Shown piece by piece: positions 43,867 to 56,195 of a DNA stretch of 64,000 nt. A program made the translations under genes and the position numbers. Origin of the DNA: Neoscytalidium dimidiatum (lineage: Eukaryota; Ascomycota; Dothideomycetes; Botryosphaeriales; Botryosphaeriaceae); contig CM074700.1 in NCBI GenBank assembly GCA_037367355.1, forward strand, positions 496,001-560,000, written 5' to 3'. The stretch's first letter is position 1. Every line of letters begins with the position of its first letter. The notes beneath the pieces are model-generated. The model was not told where the DNA came from. It did not search any database and saw only the letters and a program-made list of their open reading frames with translations.

Positions 43867-45016
43867 GCGGCGTGCGCCTGTTTGAGGGCTCAGCCTTATC
43901 TGTAGTGGACCATATTGAAGGTCTTCTTGATGAGCCAGAATTATTAGAAGTGGCCTTTAACCGCAGGCCCCGGCTGTGCTTATGGAGGAGTTTCTGTGGT
44001 TATACTTTGTAGAAGATAGAGAATGGAGTAAAAGAGAGTTTAAGAATGGACACAGTCAGGGCAATAGTATATCTTGGTGATACTTTAAATCGTGACTTAT
44101 ATAGCCTCGTATATATCCGGGTTTCTGAAGGATTCGTATCCACGTTTATTTATAGTAGATGTTACACACGACTGGGCGATCTGTGGCACTATCTTCGGCG
44201 ATACAATTGCAATCACGGAACTATCCACCCCACTTCAGTAGCTCTAATGCATAGATAATAATCAAATTATGTAAATAACATAAGGACAAAATAACGTTTA
44301 TACTATACCTGACGATGTTGGCGCATTCAAAGGATAAGGTTGTCCAGCGTAGTCACGCGGGAAGCGTAGCTCGCTTATGTTTTCAGCCCCCAACTGGAGT
44401 GCCGTGTTATCCGCAGAGCCTTGACCCTGTCAGTCAACGTGAAAAAAATCCAGTGGATACAGGCGAGATCACCTTTCCAGCTATTTGCTTTGAGTTTCAA
44501 CCGTTTTCTGAGAACGACAAATCAAGAGTGAAGTTCTCAAACAGATGAAAAGTTGAGATAAGAACTTCCCAAGCGAAATTCATTTGGCAGAGTAAGGTGA
44601 GATCCACATCGTTTCTCGGCTACATCGCCTCCAAGTTCCTTTACGCCCCCTCTTCACATCGTACGCTTGAGTATCATCGTTGGTCAAATCGGTAAAGGAT
44701 GCCAAACTAAGTCTAACCACGGTATCAGAGCTGCTTCGACCTGCGGAGCGACTGCTACACGGCCTTACCAACCAAGTCACCCGAAGTTAATTCTTGCTCA
44801 TCAGCCATCTAACGTTAGGATCCACGTACCATGTCATTTCCTTCGAAAATCTTGCAATATCTACAAAAGTGGGTTGTCATTTTTGCAGCTGCATCTCTGA
44901 AGGTGTCGGCGAGTTCGGGAAGAGCTTCTGCCTGGCTCGGACACGTGGGCAGTCGACAAGGCAGAAACGCATGGAGTATGCGTACAGTTGAGGCATAACA
45001 AAAGTCTCATAGTATC
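43867..45016. other. Gene-poor stretch
   Basis: Probably contains a 5' exon of the arrestin-like gene near 43870-43950 (see that entry). The rest is AT-rich with short frames only. Confidence 0.35.
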
Positions 45017-46687
45017 TTGGGTATGGACGCGCATGTGAAGGAGGTCTCGGATGGAAAGCTCGGGTCGCAGACCCTCCTCTCTGCTGATCATTGGATCAAG
45101 CTGGAGCAGCCGCTGGAGCTTTACATCAGCGGGGGTGGAGCTGGAGCCTCCGGGAATCTTATCTTTCGAGAAGCAGGCAAAGTACCAGCCACATTGTCAC
45201 TTCAGCAGTGCGGAAGCATCATTCAAAATTGGCTGTAATTGTGTAATCGTGAGCACCGTAGCTGCAACACGCGTGGGGGAAGGCTCCCCAAACGGGTCCT
45301 TGACATTTCGACGGAAACAGTCAAGCTGGTCGAGACCTCAGAGATAGCCACGGCTTACAACTACTTTCAGCCACTGTTGGGTTGGCTCGGGAAGTGGCGG
45401 ATTTTAATTTCAGATAACGAAGAAAACCTTTTCAACCCGAAAAAGTGGTGCTCTACTTGAGGACTTTCCGAAGACTATCCAGGACGCAATAGAGATCACG
45501 CGTGCCATTGGCATCAATTTCATCTGGATCGACTCCCCATGTATTGTCCAAAATGACAGGCAGGATCTGGAGGAGCAGGCCATGCAGATGGCTGACATAT
45601 ACCCGAGCTCATACCTCAACATCGGTGCTACCTCTTCTTCGAACTACCAGGGCGGATGCTTAAAAATCAGACGAGACACGTACGAATCCATTGACATGAA
45701 CTTCGGCATCGAGGAACCGAAGCGTTCACTGGCACGGCTGGAATAGACGTCGTTTTACGACGGTACAATGACTTGGGCCCTCAGCATTTCTCCGAGTTGG
45801 TTGAGACAGCGAGAAATGCGCCTCCGCTGCTCACTCGCGCATGGGTGTTTCAGGAGCGGCTTCTTGCACCTCGCGCCGTCCACGTCGCGGGATCAGAGCT
45901 CATTTGGGAATGCCGTACAAGTACGACGTGCGAATGCCGGGGGCTGGAAGGGCTCGATGCAGACCGTTGGTTCAAAGCACACTTCAACCGGTCACTGAAT
46001 GAACACAAGCCGAAAGCCGACAAACTGGACGCATTGGCTAAGAGTTGTGGAACAATAATCGAAGCTGAATCTTACGTATCAGACAGGCTGGCCGTTCGCG
46101 TTGGCCGGCCTGGCTACAGTGGTGGAACGACGCCCTCAATGCCGTTACCTTGCTGGCATCTGGGAACCGGATCTGCCAAGAGCGTTGCTTTGGAGGAACT
46201 TTTCGGACGTACGAGGCGAATGCAAGAAGGCAGGCTTTCCAACTTGATCTTGTAATTCTCTCCGTCTTCAATTGGGGACTGAGGATGCTGAGATATCATA
46301 CTCTGCGATCACTGAGTATGGCTTCGACCAGGCCATCGCCTGCTTGTTATCCGCTCGGAAACTCAGTGTCAGGATGGTAACTAGTTCGGAACAGCCCATG
46401 CTGGTTGCTTAGAAATGAAAACTGTGATCAGATTTGGCTCATTGCAATACAATAGGAAAGCGGGCACGATGCAGCCCTGGGTGCTTATTCTGAAAATTGC
46501 GTTTGGGCTGCAGGAGTTCAGTTCTTGGCCTGATTATGATCTGCTCGCGGATGGACCTGACCAGTTGCGTGAAGGAGCAGAGCTATGTGGTGCTTTAGTA
46601 GGCAAAACCTCTAACAACGTACCGAAGTACAGAGAGTACGTCCTGGTAGTAGCTCCTGTTCTTGGAAGAGATTTTCGGAGAAAATAA
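45017..46687 (+). pseudogene. HET-domain protein relic 2
   Basis: In order on the plus strand: WL-stop-LCNREHRSC near 45231 (family WL..C...H..C), LPKRVLDIS near 45287, DFPKTIQDAIEITRAIGI near 45462, FIWIDSPCIVQND near 45518, then RAWVFQERLL near 45836 and ELIWEC near 45898, and a C-terminal YREYVLVVAP near 46630. The pieces occupy different frames, so at least two frame changes occur (near 45455 and 45750), and the early TAA stands where a Gln codon fits. Domain order is complete, so this was once a full HET gene. Confidence 0.8.
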
Positions 46688-48208
46688 TTTATGCCGCCTG
46701 TTGCGTGATGAGTATCTTGGTATCCTAATCTATTTATAGACGATAGAACACATGACAGGCCGAATGTCGTTGCCTAGTTGCCCTATGCTTCCACGACGAC
46801 GGTACATTAGCGCACTTCAAATGGACCATGCCGTCTAAGCCTGGCCAATTATTTGTACACACATGTGTGACAGCGGAACATCTTCCGTATCATTACTCTT
46901 ACGACGCTACTGGTGTTCGCTGATGAAAGTGGATCCAATGAGCCCATCGCTCGCCGCCTTCTAGGTACCCTTCTGGCCGTGCGCCATATCAGTGGGGGGT
47001 GTGCGTGACGTCAACGCGTCACGTAGACGCATTCAGATCTCTGACTGGGACGCGCGCCGGGTACAGCTTTCAAAGCGCAATGCCCTCACATTACCACATC
47101 CTTTTCGTCCGTTATTCGTGCTATGCAAAACGTCGGCTTACTACCAACGCATCCTCTTGCATGCCTTTCTGTTGGCTACGTCAAGACTACGCGTCCTCGA
47201 AGCTCCCAATCCCGTTTAGCAGCGTTGTTCCGGAACAATATCAATGGGCTTCCATTGCATAGGTATGAAGAAGGTGGGCTCGAACTGAGTCCGCGTGATG
47301 GCAGGCTGTAATACCTGTTCAATCGTACCACACCAGAATCGTTCTGCTGCGCTTGAAGCCTGCATGTCCCCACTCGACTGCTCGACTCCCATTGCTTCGA
47401 TCATAAGCGAGCAATCGGCCCTTTCGGCGTGCAGCTGTGACTTGCGCAGTTTGGGACTGAAGTGCAGGAATGAAGAATCATATCTGTTCCTGGTTCCTGC
47501 ATCAGCCTTGCGGAGCGTCATGAGTCGTATATATATCAGGTCTGTTTAAACATGACTGTAAGCCCGACTGATGTTCAAGAGTGCGAAACTTTCAGTCGAT
47601 CAATCATTAAATGCATCTTCAAGAACTCGCTAGTCCTAACGGTAACTATTTCTCAAGCTTTCAGGATGCGTGCAGACCCGAATCTCTGGTTCCGCAACCC
47701 CCGCACGCAAACGCCAACCAGATGATGAGATTCAAAGTCGAACGCTAACCCCCACTCGTAACACTTTCACCGCAAATCCACGTCGATTTGGTCATCACGA
47801 AATCAGCTGCTCGCGCGAGCCATTTGATACTCTTATCGGCCAACCAGGATGCCAGACGCACGGCCCAGCCGTCCATACTGCGACAAACTGACTCCTTCCG
47901 ATAGGAACCCCACTCCCCCGCTTGCTGAAATCGGATGTACCATGACATAAACTGGCTGCAGCCCACGCCATTGCCTGCGAACGGTGGCCCAATTTTTTAG
48001 GCTTCGATTTGCCCATTTCCAAGCAGCTGCAGTAAACGCTGAAAAGGGAACTCCGGTACTGGCGTGATCCTTCTGTTTCATTCGATTCTCTTCACCGTCG
48101 GAAACTTCGGGGGAGTATTCAAAAGGAAAGCAAGTTAAGCTGGAATCTAAGTAGCGGTGTGAATAGTTCAAGCGTATAGGCGGAGTGTCTACAACTCGGG
48201 GCAAGGTC
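46688..48208. other. Gene-poor stretch of 1.5 kb
   Basis: Short frames only, no recognised domain. The last 100 bp form the upstream region of the small Cys/His-rich frame. Confidence 0.35.
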
Positions 48209-48216
48209 TATAAAAG
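48209..48216 (+). promoter_or_regulatory. TATA box upstream of the small Cys/His-rich frame
   Basis: TATAAAAG lies 115 bp upstream of the ATG at 48324. A pyrimidine-rich leader and CAACATG follow, as in strongly expressed fungal genes. Confidence 0.5.
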
Positions 48217-48323
48217 CATGGTCGCGAAGATGACCAGGCCGAAGCAAAACCGCTCCTTTCGTACCACAGACCTTCTATCGTTATCATCATACCCAGTTCA
48301 CCACCCAAGAGTTAAATCTCAAC

Positions 48324-48452
48324 ATGCATCGATGCAGAATCAAACGTTGTTCGGTCTGTAACAACTGGATCAAACGATGGGGTGGCCTGCATGATTGCCC
48401 TGGACATCACCACCACGAACGTTGCAATTGCTTCATCGATGTGAGCAATTGA
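48324..48452 (+). CDS. Cys/His-rich small protein, 42 codons or first exon of a longer one
   Basis: The frame has six cysteines (residues 4, 9, 12, 25, 34, 36) and a run of four histidines (28-31) in 42 residues, with two tryptophans. C-x2-C at 9-12 and C-x-C at 34-36 could hold zinc. There is no signal peptide. A GTGAGC donor follows codon 39 at 48441, so the frame may instead splice to an exon after TCTACAAG near 48510, giving a slightly longer product. The promoter quality (TATA, CT-rich leader, CAACATG) is what makes this short frame credible. No family is assigned. Confidence 0.45.
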   Translation: MHRCRIKRCSVCNNWIKRWGGLHDCPGHHHHERCNCFIDVSN

Positions 48453-48850
48453 ACTCATCTGGGGAGCGTAACGATTTACGCTCAACTCTAAAAACTACTT
48501 ATCTACAAGGTCACACACCTTGCCGTGGTAAATCATGTAGGGAAATCGTCTTGAATTATGCTGATAGTGACTAAAGCATTCACATACACCCTATATTCCC
48601 CACAATGCAACTTCGGAAGCATTGCAGAAGGGTTGATCTCTCTTTAAACACTGGGTTGTGCTGAATTGCGTCTCCACTCGCTGAACATACCTATTCAGAA
48701 ATGGATGGTTTACACCAAGAAGCGGTGATCCAGACCTTTTAGGTCTGAGTCTGCTTCATATTCATGTACTACCAATGTGAAACCCTGAAAGTCTTTCAGG
48801 AAAGTGGCTTCATTGGAGACACTGGAAACCTGTCCGAAGCCCTAGCTCAC
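48453..48850. other. Intergenic, no gene seen
   Basis: May contain a second exon of the preceding small frame. Otherwise nothing is recognised. Confidence 0.35.
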
Positions 48851-50004
48851 TCATACACGTCGAACCCTCCGAAAGACTAACTTATCTCCCTTGACTGCGC
48901 CCACCCAACCGTCAGTTATTTCCATGTCTTCGGCATCAACAATTTCTGTGGTGAAATTTGTGTAAATAGCTGCGACAGCGTGCTTCATGGCTACATGGGT
49001 GTCAGCATCGACAGTCCTCAAATACAAACTGAAATCACTAACGATCAAAAAACCAGATGGATAGCAACTTCGCCATCATCCACAAACAATAGACAGCTGA
49101 AACAAGTAAAACATGACACCAGCTACAAAAGAAGCAGTGTATCCTAACTCACCATTCCAAGCAGAATGCTGACCGATGCAACCCCCACCCACCGCTCCCA
49201 AACGCCCAGAACACCCCCTCATCTCCGCCAACCGCCGTTCCTCGTCTTCCTCACCGCCTCCTCCCTCCCGCTTCATCCACCTCTCCGGCCTCCACGCCTC
49301 CGGCTCCGGAAACACACATCCGGATTCCGATGCAGCACGAACGCATACGCCTGCACCGTCACGCCCGGCCAGCTCGGCCCCCTGATGCCCGGCGTGACCC
49401 GCGGCTGACGTCCTCCAATCGGTGGCCACTAGAGGCGCAGTGTCTCGCGCGGCACGGCGTCGAGCAGGGGGAGGAGGGCGTCCGAAGACTTCGGATCGGG
49501 GAGGTCCATGCCCTGGCCCGAGGGTTCGTGGGTGGCAGCCTCGTCGATGCGCACCACTGGAGGCGGGGACAGCGTGAGCAGCTCGGCGCGGAGAGAGGCG
49601 TGGAGGACCGGCCGCTGCGAGAGCTCGTAGAGCAGCCAGGCCAGCGTGAGCCCGCTCATCTCCATCGCCGCGGCGTTGTGGTTGAAAGCGTCGGACGCGA
49701 TTTCCAGGACGCGGCGACGGCGGCCGCTCTTCTCCTCGTTTCCTTGCACGGCCGGCGGTTGCAGCGTATACACATCCGCACCATATACCTTCCTAAAACT
49801 ATCGTCGAACAGCGCGCCAAAGATGGTAGGCGCATTGCCCGGGTCTTCCTCCTCCTCCCCGCTCGCGGCCGTCCACGACGACAACACCGCCCTCGCCGCG
49901 CCATCACACTTCTCCAAATCCCACGCCTCGATCTCGCGCATCCCCGCCGGCGCCGCCTCCGTCACCCACCACGCGAACCGCCCGGATGGTGAACCACCGC
50001 GCAA
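48851..50004 (-). pseudogene. Cytochrome P450 relic
   Basis: From right to left: an I-helix-like segment (AAAMEMSGLTLAWLLYELS) and the K-helix ETLRL near 49445, an in-frame TAG where Gln fits, PRVTPGI, AFVLHRNPDV, then after a frame change FPEPEAWRPERW near 49285, and a heme region of FGSGGW-C-IGQ type near 49190-49225 that is again frame-shifted within a G run. The last exon, 48851-49048, has the usual C-terminal beta strand (GDKLVFRRV). The N-terminal third with the membrane anchor is missing. Two indels and one RIP-type stop make it non-functional. Confidence 0.78.
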
Positions 50005-50789
50005 GGTACGGAGTACGGTGCCGAGGCGACATGAGAGCTGATGAATCTGGAGAATCTTAGTCTAAAAGACGGCAAGAAATACACGGAGGGCTGAATGAAG
50101 GTGCGATCAGGCCGCATTTAAGCACTTCGTCGGCCGTGGCCCGGGACTTTGGACAGGCTGTTCTGCTGCACAGGTGCTGGCAATACAGCAGCAGTGATTA
50201 GTGGTGTATCCCTATCTCTTGTGTTGCAACAGGCTGCAGGATGCGTGACTGATCGCGAGGCGATGTTGCAGATGCAAGCCCCGCTCCCCGCAGTCAAATA
50301 CCTTGACCGTCCCACGGAGATCATGCTAATCACATCTCATACCTAAGTTAGTTGCTCTTTTTGACCACGAAGGGCTGAGAACCTTGTAGTTGATACCGGG
50401 ATTCCTCGTCATTCCTTACTTATTCCTCGCCCCACTCTTCTTCCGGCTACCATATTTTCCGCTGTCGCTCTCACTTCCAGATCCATGCGGGGATACTACG
50501 CTTTAATCCACGTATTCACACCTTAAGAGTTGTCCTAATCTCTCAACGCAGTGCACTAAATGCGCATTTGTTCTGGCCTTCATCTCTTCCTGTAACGCTA
50601 TAAATTCTCGATCACCCTATCTCGTGTGCATCTAGCTCGTATGTGAGCTTGACTCCGCTACGAGGTGCTAGGTATGACAGCCTTTCAGCTTCAAGAGATC
50701 TCCTGCGAATGGTCTATTTCTTTGAGGCACACGTGCGCATATTAGATTTCGTGATCCGCAGACTAGATAGCAAATTTAGCGGCCAGCTT
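50005..50789. other. Intergenic, no gene seen
   Basis: The missing N-terminal exons of the P450 are not found here. Short frames only. Confidence 0.35.
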
Positions 50790-50949
50790 AAATTATAAAA
50801 TTCGACGGAGATGGAAAAGGCTTACTGGTTGTATTACTAACTCGGAATCTTAGATGAAAGCTGGATCAGCTCCAACGTTAACTTCGGCATATAGCTGGGT
50901 TACGGGATCCCGATTTCTATCGAGTAGAGCGATTCTATGTCTTAGCGCC

Positions 50950-51095
50950 TAATCGCGCCGAGCCTCCTGTTCCCAGTGTTCCCGTACAGGTCTCTAAACG
51001 GTGCGGCTCTGCTGGTAGTGTAACATCTTGATCCTTGCGTTCTTTTTTTCATGCGGACTTTCTGCGTTGAAAATTATAAAGCCCGTGTGTCTTGA
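50950..51095. repeat. LTR relic related to element 2
   Basis: GTGCGGCTCTGCTG at 51001-51014 and TATAAAGCCCGTG at 51075-51087 are exact matches to 14102-14115 and 14177-14189 in the LTR of element 2, in the same order and with spacing differing by one base (74 against 75). CCCGTAC and a T-rich run in between also correspond. The relic is not RIP-saturated. Outer limits are uncertain. Confidence 0.6.
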
Positions 51096-51947
51096 GATCC
51101 GTCACAATGGCTGCGATCCTCCCCCGGAGCCAGCTGCCATTCAAAATAAGTACGCTCATAGTAAATTATGAATTAGCTTAAACTTGTAGAATTATGGCTG
51201 CCCCCAGGCTGTGTGATGAGGTTTCAGAAGGTATAGCTCGTCAGGAAGCGCTCCTTGGCAGTGAGTTTGACGATGTATTGCCCTTTCTCAGTATTGGCAC
51301 CCGCGCAGAAGGGGCCAGTGCGTTATGCAGTCTGCACAACTTTCAATGGCGCAAGATCAATCACCGGAGTTGCCGAATGTAGCGCCCAAATGTCCTATTA
51401 ACTACTTGTCTTAATTCACAACCCAACACTGTTCAGTAACTATGTGGGGTCTGTACCAACCTACCAGTTGTAATTCGACGGCTTGGCCGTTAGAAGCGCA
51501 CAATCCTCCACCCGGCCAGAATACTCCCGGTGCATTGCTTCAGATCACTCCCCAACGACAGACTGAAAACGTTCAAAAACTCCCTCCGAGGCACTGCGAT
51601 CAGTTCTCAAGATGCAAGATTTTGAGGCCGCTTGATTCCGCCTCGAGCATTATGATACAGGCAAACTTGCTCTGAAGAGGTTTCTGATGCTTCTCCTCTG
51701 CTATTCCTTGAATTGAGCCTGCGTTATATTCTCTGATGTGTGAACTTTCGAAACTCCGGCGGATATCCTATAAACTATATAACCGGATGAAGTTTCCAAT
51801 TTCAAACCTACGATGTCTTATCTGAACACGCGTAGTACCTGAGCGAAACTTCCTTTTGGTGCACCGTCCCTTCCCTTCCAATACTTCCACGAGATCCTTA
51901 GAAGCGTACCGCGGTCAATAATGCCTATGCAGCCTGGACAGCGGCAA
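51096..51947. other. Intergenic, no gene seen
   Basis: A short frame at 51194-51382 was not accepted. The region includes the 3' flank of the rhodopsin-like gene. Confidence 0.35.
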
Positions 51948-53303
51948 TCAAACAGCCCCAATTTCCTCCTGTATAGTCAACCGCGGCATTCCTTCTGTTT
52001 TATTATCCGTGCTCTTCCGTCTCTGCACCAACAGAGAGTCTTCGAATCCGTTGGTCAACGTTGTTGCTGTATCTAACCTGCTCCCCCTCAAAAACCTCAG
52101 ATTTTTCATTCGGAATGAAACGCGTGGCTCGGAACTGCTGCTTTGGGAGGCCTCGCCCTTTATCCTCATAAAGAGAATGTTGCATGCCGGCAGACAGGCG
52201 CATATCAGACCGATGCTGACTTCTGCTGTGCTTTCAGGATATCAGTGATTCAGTGACATACTGTTAATAGTAATGAGAACTTGTACCCCAAGAGATTAAA
52301 CCTAACGAAGTCGACGGTCTGGTCATCGGAATTTTGCAGTCTGATGACTAAGAACATGCGAATGAAGCTTGCAAGCGTCGCAATGCCACCAATACCCAGC
52401 ATCATCCAGACTTTGATCTTCTTTTTCAAGGGCATCCGTAGCGCCAAGGTCGCCGGAATGGGGATGATCAGCACCGCTGCGTCCGTGAGTGCGCTGATAA
52501 CTGTATCTGCAACAAATATAGCGCGTTGGTCAAGGCAATTTGCGTCCACGTTGGAGTCCCAATAGCCGCTGATAGGCCTGCAGATCGCGGCTTTGATGAT
52601 CGTGACGGGTAGGTAATATCCAACCATTGCACCCATAAAGGCGTACGTGACTCTTTTAGTCGCTTTGAAGGCACTGAATATACGGGCGATAACGAGTAGA
52701 AGTGCCAACTTTGTGAAGTACGCGTTCGGACCGTAAACTATGGTATCTGCGTAAAGCGCCTTGGTGGCCGATCAACACTTACTTTCCATACAGAGAGGAT
52801 ATGATTGCATGATACTTGCCTTGAGAAAACCCCTGTAATCCTCTTTTGATACCTCCCATACATGATGTCCTCCTCCGAAATGATGCACTGGGAAATGTTT
52901 AGATTACTTACTATTCTAAAACTCTGGAAAGCAACTCACTCATAAACGCTGTACAGCTGTAAAGGACGGAAAGTATCTTGACAAATAACATGTTGAGCAA
53001 GATGATTGCAGATAAAATAGCACGAGAGGGTTTGTCCTACCCATGCCACCACACATGCCCCTATTTTCCTATCATTAGTATACTTGAAAGGCAACGTAGG
53101 AGCGGTCATTACCTACAGTCTTCGATGAGGAAAGGGGGTAATAGAAACACTCTGGCGTATACCCGAACAATCACAAACGGCGTAACCACAGCAACAGCCA
53201 ATATCTGAGATACAAGGTTGATGGTGTTGAGAACATCTTTCGGATGTTCAAGGTTCGCAGTGACTCCTGGAGGTGGATGCACAGCCCCTTGGGTGCTCGC
53301 CAT
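51948..53303 (-). CDS. Rhodopsin-like 7-TM fungal membrane protein
   Basis: The start at 53303 (MASTQGAVHPPPGV) gives an extracellular N-terminus and a first helix (LVSQILAVAVVTPFVIVRVYAR). A small exon with HFGGGHHVWEV and the loop KEDYRGFLK follow, then NAYFTKLALLLVIARIFS, YYLPVTIIKAAICRPISGYWD with C-x-D loop cysteines, DAAVLIIPIPATL and IATLASFIRMFLVIR, and after an intron ending near 52220 VSIGLICACLPACNILF and a Ser-rich cytosolic tail. This is the fungal rhodopsin/Pth11-like domain (PF20684), GPCR-like and often implicated in surface sensing. No CFEM domain precedes it. Exon borders between 52700 and 53110 are uncertain. Confidence 0.8.
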
Positions 53304-54971
53304 GACAGGACGTTCGCTACTTTGTGGTTGAGTGATTGTAAGAAACGACCGCACCCCACCGTAGATCGCTGTGCCCCGCGGTCTTAAGGTGGGTTTGCTG
53401 CTAAAGTTTTCCGAAACCATGCATGGAGAGAACCGTATGATCGCGGGAGCTTGAGCACGTGGATCTGCCACGTTTTTGCTCACGAATCGTATGCGTTTCC
53501 AGAACCAAATCGATTCGGGGATCAGGCCCGACTCCATGATATGATCGCGCCAAGTATGATATCTCTGTGATCATCCTCTGCCGTGGAGAGATAGATAAGA
53601 GATTCGTATCACTGCATGTAATCCGTAGCTTGCCGGGGAGCCGAAAACTTTAAAGGTTGCCGCGAGGCCTTCTATTCGTTGGACATTAGGCCGGCGGATC
53701 TGCGCCTCGAGCTTGAAATTTACATTACCGTATCAGACAAAGTTTGAGTCAGGGCCGATACTGGGGACGCGAATCTGAAAGTTAAAATACGTGTTGTCCG
53801 TGAAAGCACCGTCTGACGCTCAGAGGTGCTGCTTCAAGGTTGAGGAGGCGTTTCGGATGTCGACCCAGATTGAAGGGCCTTGGTAGGTCAAGTGGCTTAA
53901 GAATCAAAAGATGAAACGGGATATTGGAGATAAGTATTGAGCAGCAACCCAACACCAGTGGTTGTGGTGGTGCAGGAGTAATTTTCGGCCTCTGTTCAAA
54001 GTAAACGATCAGTCATACATGCTGCAGGACCGATACCAAGCCTTTGATCTGCACCGGTGCCCGATCCTCACTGTCGATTGCAGCTGGTCAAGAAATCGAG
54101 CATATATTTGTAAGCTGCGCACAAGTCAGGGCGTGACAAATCGTGTTCCCAGGTAGCTAAGAAAGAAGTGCGTTTCTCGGTTACCTGGAAGTACTTTTTA
54201 AATCAAATAAACCAGACCATGTATTCAAACACGCTGACAAGCTTGAGACAGATGATCCAACTGACGGGGTTTTTCCAGTGCTATTCTGTATGCGAGTATC
54301 TTCGGCGGGCTTTAGCAATACGATCCTAACCGCCGGTCAAAATCTCGGTCTCGCGATATCCTACCCATGCATCCGACGGTGAAAATAAAGAAGCTTAAAT
54401 TCTTTAGCGCGCCTAGCACTTATCTTCGTACCCGTTGCCGCTAAGGGCTACGGTCCTTCCCCTTATCTGGATCAAACAGCAACGTGGTAGTTTATCTTTT
54501 CTATATTCGCTTCGGATTTGGCCCCAAATTTCCCCTGCTCACGTCTCGGTCTTTCTGCGACAGACTTATGGGAAATGTCTTCCATAACTATATCAAATAG
54601 TATCAAGTCGGAGACAGTTCAGCGGAGAAATTCTATATATGCCGCGGATTTTTTCTGCGAAGTATCATTCAATAAATCTGGAAAAGCAACACTTATGGAG
54701 GCCATCGTGGACAGTAATTGTGGCTCAAACAAAAGCTCTATTCTTTATGTCCGCTATACGGTAGTTCCGCTCCTATTCCTAATCTCATTTCATTCTATTC
54801 GCCTCCCCAGATCATCCTGATCCGCTGTATTTCTTCATCCTTCCGTTTTATTCGGAAAGTAAGCTCAAGTAGTTCGAGCACTTTTGCTCTATTAGACTTC
54901 AACTCGGCAAAGTTCTCCTGCCGTTGATATTCATGAGGAATAATATCCCAGACGACATGCAGCCCCACATG
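53304..54971. other. Gene-poor stretch of 1.7 kb
   Basis: Short frames only. Near 54400-54900 the DNA becomes T-rich and may be decayed repeat, but no element is recognised. Confidence 0.35.
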
Positions 54972-56195
54972 TTAAAGCAGATTAAGATCTGAGCCATTCA
55001 GCTTTAACACCAACAGCGCAATGGCAGCCCATTCCCGTGGAACTATCGCTTCCAACGCGAGACAGGTCAGCTCAGACCCATCCACTACATCGTCAACTGG
55101 ATCCGGAATGGAGGCTCGTACTCGCCCCAAGACATCCATCTGGCAGTACCTGATTCCCGGAATTTCGGCCATTTTCGCATACACGAGGGACCCGGAGACG
55201 TCAATGCATCCGTACCTCACTTGCCCAGTTATATATTTTCCCAGAGCGGTGCACTCTGCTTCATGCACTTGACTCAGCTCAACGTCAACAGTGCCTCTGA
55301 CGTCGCTCCAATTCATTTCTACAAAACGACACCTTCCAGGATAGTCTAACGCGGCCTAACGTTCTGAAGATGCAAACCGAGAGAAGTTGCTTATGTCTGT
55401 GCCTCAGGGTATAGTATCGAAGTACCAGCAAAGATCATGGATGAGGGTGTTCCTCCAGAGACCAGCCACACACGTATCGTCCCTTCTCTGACGGTGGAAA
55501 TGCTGAGCCAATCCCGATAATGCTGGCAGCACGTCTTGCGATCTCGTCATCCTCCGTGCAGAATAATCCTGCATGATGTGTTGCCATACGTGCTTGTCCG
55601 TGGAGAGTAAAAGCGAAGGATCATCCACAGAAGACCAGTCGGAAAACCCGCCCCCACTCTTCTTGCACATTTAGAATATCTTCTGTGGTCGGAAGCGTAA
55701 AGTCCGCGGAGCCAGAAAATACTCCTAAAATGCCCAAACGCGGGTCTCAAGGGGTAATAGCTGCTGTCTCTGCAGTCCGTAACCTCCGTGAGAAATTGAA
55801 CGCTCAACTGCCAACCGGACGAAGGTCTGGCCACCCTCCCCTGTTCCAGCAGACAGTCCGGCTGAACCTCTTCCGAATACATTCCGGAGTTCACGGTGGC
55901 CCCCGCGTCAGCGCAGATGGTCAAGTACGAACGCTCGTAGATTGATGCCATGTTCTTTCCAGTCATCCTCGTCGTCTTGTATGATGCACAGAGCATATCC
56001 TTTGGCAGCTCCATTGATAAGTAGTGGGAGCTCAGTGAAACGTGTTTGAATGCGATCCCGGCTGATGTTGCAGTCGGCCTGTTGAGGTACCATGTTTTTG
56101 TTTTTTTTTCCCCCAAGTTGCGAGGTCGGGAGCTGTCCGCTGAGCAGATGAGGATCGTGAGCAAGATAATAGCAAACAAGAATGTTCGTGGTCAT
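54972..56195 (-). pseudogene. HET-domain protein relic 3
   Basis: Minus strand, right to left: ALCIIQDDEDDWKEHG near 55985, then after a frame change NMASIYERSYLTICA near 55935, a TRVWAF-stop-EYFLAPRTLRF segment near 55725 (family RGWTFQERLLAPR), WQHIMQDYSARRMT near 55575, LPALSGLAQ near 55525 and AGLWRNTLIHDLCW near 55460, and a C-terminal domain (54972-55316) rich in beta strands. The TAG in the RVWAF motif replaces a Gln codon and a TAA follows near 55678 where Trp is expected, both RIP-type. The order is complete except for the N-terminus. Confidence 0.78.

Noticed and set aside
44620..44780. Possible structured RNA (5S or tRNA) in a conserved-looking stretch
   Set aside because: No 5S A/C-box pattern, no tRNA TPsiC arm and no cloverleaf could be drawn.
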